From assembly GCF_045679555.1 (NCBI RefSeq), contig NC_092110.1:2867390-2931389 (forward strand): 64,000 bases of DNA, written 5' to 3'. The notes under the pieces are model-generated. The model had not been told where the DNA came from, did not search any database, and saw nothing but the letters and a program-made list of their open reading frames with translations. Position 1 is the stretch's first letter; each line of letters begins with the position of its first letter. Positions 62,300 through 64,000 of the stretch are shown here, in pieces. The stretch comes from Salvelinus alpinus (lineage: Eukaryota; Chordata; Actinopteri; Salmoniformes; Salmonidae). Position numbers and translations under genes: made by a program.

Positions 62300-64000
62300 C
62301 AGTTGAAGTCGGAAGTTTACATACACTTAGGTTGGAGTCATTAAAACTTGTTTTTCATCCACTCCACAAATTTCTTGTTAACAAACTATAGTTTTGGCAA
62401 ATCGGTTAGGACATCTTTGTGCATGACACATGTAATTTTTTCCAACAATTGTTTACAGACCAAATATTTCACTGTATCACAATTCCAGTGGTTCAGAAGT
62501 TTACATAGACTAAGTTGACTGTGCCTTTAAACAGCTTGGAAAATTCTAGAAAATGATGTCATGGCTTTAGAAGCTTCTAATAGGCTAATTTACATAATTT
62601 GAGTCAACTGGAGGTGTGGATGTATTTCAAGGCCTACCTTCAAACTCAGTGCCTCTTTGCTTGACATCATGGGAAAATCAAAAGAAATCAGTCAATACCT
62701 CAGAAAAAAAAGTATAGACCTCCACAAGTCTGGTTCAGCCTTGGGAGCAATTTCCAAATGCCTGAAGGTACCACGTTCATCTGTACAAACAATAGTACGC
62801 AAGTATAAACACCATGGGACCACTCAGCTGTCATATCGCTCAGAAAGCAGACACGTGCTGTCTCCTAGAGATGAACGTACTTTGGTGTGAAAAGTGCAAA
62901 TCAATCCCAGAACAACAGCAAAGGACCTTGTGAAGATGCTGGAGGCAACAGGTACAAAGTATCTATATCCACAGTAAAACGAGTCCTATATCGATATAAC
63001 CTGAAAGGCCGCTCAGCAAGGAAGAAGCCACTGCTCAAAAACCTCCATAAAAAAGCCAGACTACAGTTTGCAACTGCACATGGGGACAACATCGTATTTA
63101 TTGGAGGAATATCCTCTAGTCTGATGAAACATAAATATAACTGTTTGGCCATAATGACCATCATTATGTTTGGAGGAAAAAGGGGGAGGCTTGCAAGCCG
63201 AAGAACACCATCTCAACCGTGAAGCACGGGGGTGCCAGCATCATGTTGTGGGGGTGCTTTGCTGCAGGAGGGACTGGTGCACATCACAAAATAGATGGCA
63301 TCATGAGGAGGAAAATTATGTGGATATATTTAAGCAACATCTCAAGACATCAGTCAGGATGTAACGTCTTTCGTCGGTGGAAGGAGAGGAGGACCAAAGC
63401 GCAGCATGGTGCGTATCCATATTTATTAGAATACTTCTCAATTATGAACAAAAACAATAAACATACGAAAAACCAACGAAGCTACAGTCCCGAACTAGTG
63501 AACACAGACAAACCAGGAACACACGAACAGGAACAATCACCCACAAAACCCAACACAAAACAGGCTACCTAAATATGGTTCCCAATCAGAGACAATGCAA
63601 AACACCTGCCTCTGATTGAGAACCATATCAGGCCAATTGACAAACCTAAACATAGAAACACAGAACATAGACTACCCACCCCAACTCACGCCCTGACCAT
63701 ACTAAATACAGACAAAACAAAGGAAATAAAGGTCAGAACGTGACACAGGAAGTTAAAGCTTCGTCACAATTGGGTCTTCCAAATGGACAATGACCCCAAG
63801 CATACTTCCAAAGTTGTGGCAAAATGGCTTAAGGACCACAAAGTCAAGGTATTGGAGTGGCCATCACAAAGCCCTGACCTCAAACCTATGGAAAATTTGT
63901 GGGCAGAACTGAAAAAGTGTGTGCCAGCAAGGAGGCCTACAAACCTGACTCAGTTACACCAGCTCTGTCAGGAGGAATGGGCCAAAATTCACCCAACTTA
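62300..64000 (+). mobile_element. Sleeping Beauty-type Tc1 transposon, runs past window end
   Basis: The left IR/DR begins CAGTTGAAGTCGGAAGTTTA at 62,300 after TA and has its inner repeat CAGAAGTTTACATAGACTAA at about 62,494. The transposase starts [20 protein letters not shown] at 62,669 with the paired-like domain (KVPRSSVQTIVRKYKHHG), meets a stop near 62,888, and continues with frame changes. It is split at 63,360-63,745. After the split the second Asp ([10 protein letters not shown]) and the Glu of PMENLW are present. Confidence 0.88.
63360..63745. mobile_element. LTR-like element (TG...CA) with 5 bp target duplication
   Basis: A 386 bp unit starts TGTAACGTCTTTCGTCGGTG and ends GGTCAGAACGTGACA. 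It is flanked by CAGGA on both sides (63,355-63,359 and 63,746-63,750), and the host transposon sequence joins exactly when it is removed. TG...CA ends and a 5 bp duplication fit a solo LTR or a small non-autonomous LTR element. No coding part and no retroviral gene is present. Confidence 0.72.

Overview
The window is vertebrate nuclear DNA. The repeat content points to a salmonid fish (Salmo, Oncorhynchus, Salvelinus or a relative). It holds several Tc1 transposon families, including the Sleeping Beauty type with its IR/DR ends, tRNA-derived SINEs with the salmonid tail, fish L2-type and Jockey-group LINEs, a Harbinger and a ZBED5-like hAT element. No prokaryotic features are present. All assignments were made by reading the sequence; nothing was searched against a database.

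Two host genes lie head to head. On the minus strand, bases 28,200 to 1,997 carry the 5' two thirds of intersectin-2 (ITSN2): a probable non-coding first exon at 27,936, a roughly 10 kb first intron, the start codon at 17,634, then 27 coding exons. They encode two EH domains, a long charged coiled coil and five SH3 domains (A to E). All exon phases agree, giving about 1,392 codons with no lesion. The DH, PH and C2 exons of the long isoform would lie left of base 1. The protein links clathrin-coated pit components (EH domains bind NPF motifs) to dynamin, synaptojanin, N-WASP and Cdc42 signalling through the SH3 array.

On the plus strand, bases 29,649 to about 49,546 carry a decayed copy of GCFC2, a GC-rich-sequence DNA-binding factor and spliceosome-associated protein. 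At least fourteen exons can be read in order, but they carry five or more in-frame stops, frameshifts, a partial exon loss and large transposon insertions. I read it as an unprocessed pseudogene, plausibly a duplicate lost after the salmonid genome duplication.

The rest is mobile DNA. ITSN2 introns hold a Tc1 copy (6.5-7.9 kb), several palindromic MITEs and long microsatellites. ITSN2 intron 1 holds a SINE, a 1.2 kb minisatellite of 38 bp units and a hAT element with a perfect 8 bp target duplication (22.0-24.5 kb). An 860 bp foldback element sits between the two gene starts. GCFC2 intron 1 is a nest of L1-like, Jockey-type and Tc1 elements (30.4-40.5 kb). Downstream of GCFC2 lie Tc1 fragments, a Penelope-like element with a GIY-YIG endonuclease motif and a possible hammerhead ribozyme core (53.5-55.3 kb), and a 4.5 kb Harbinger transposon whose transposase is open across four exons and whose Myb-like partner has one stop (55.5-60.0 kb). 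The right end has a LINE interrupted by a Sleeping Beauty-type element, itself split by a TG...CA element with a 5 bp target duplication.

I found no wholly new system. The items most worth following are the Harbinger pair, the ribozyme-like core, the broken GCFC2 beside an intact ITSN2, and the expanded ITSN2 coiled-coil exon.
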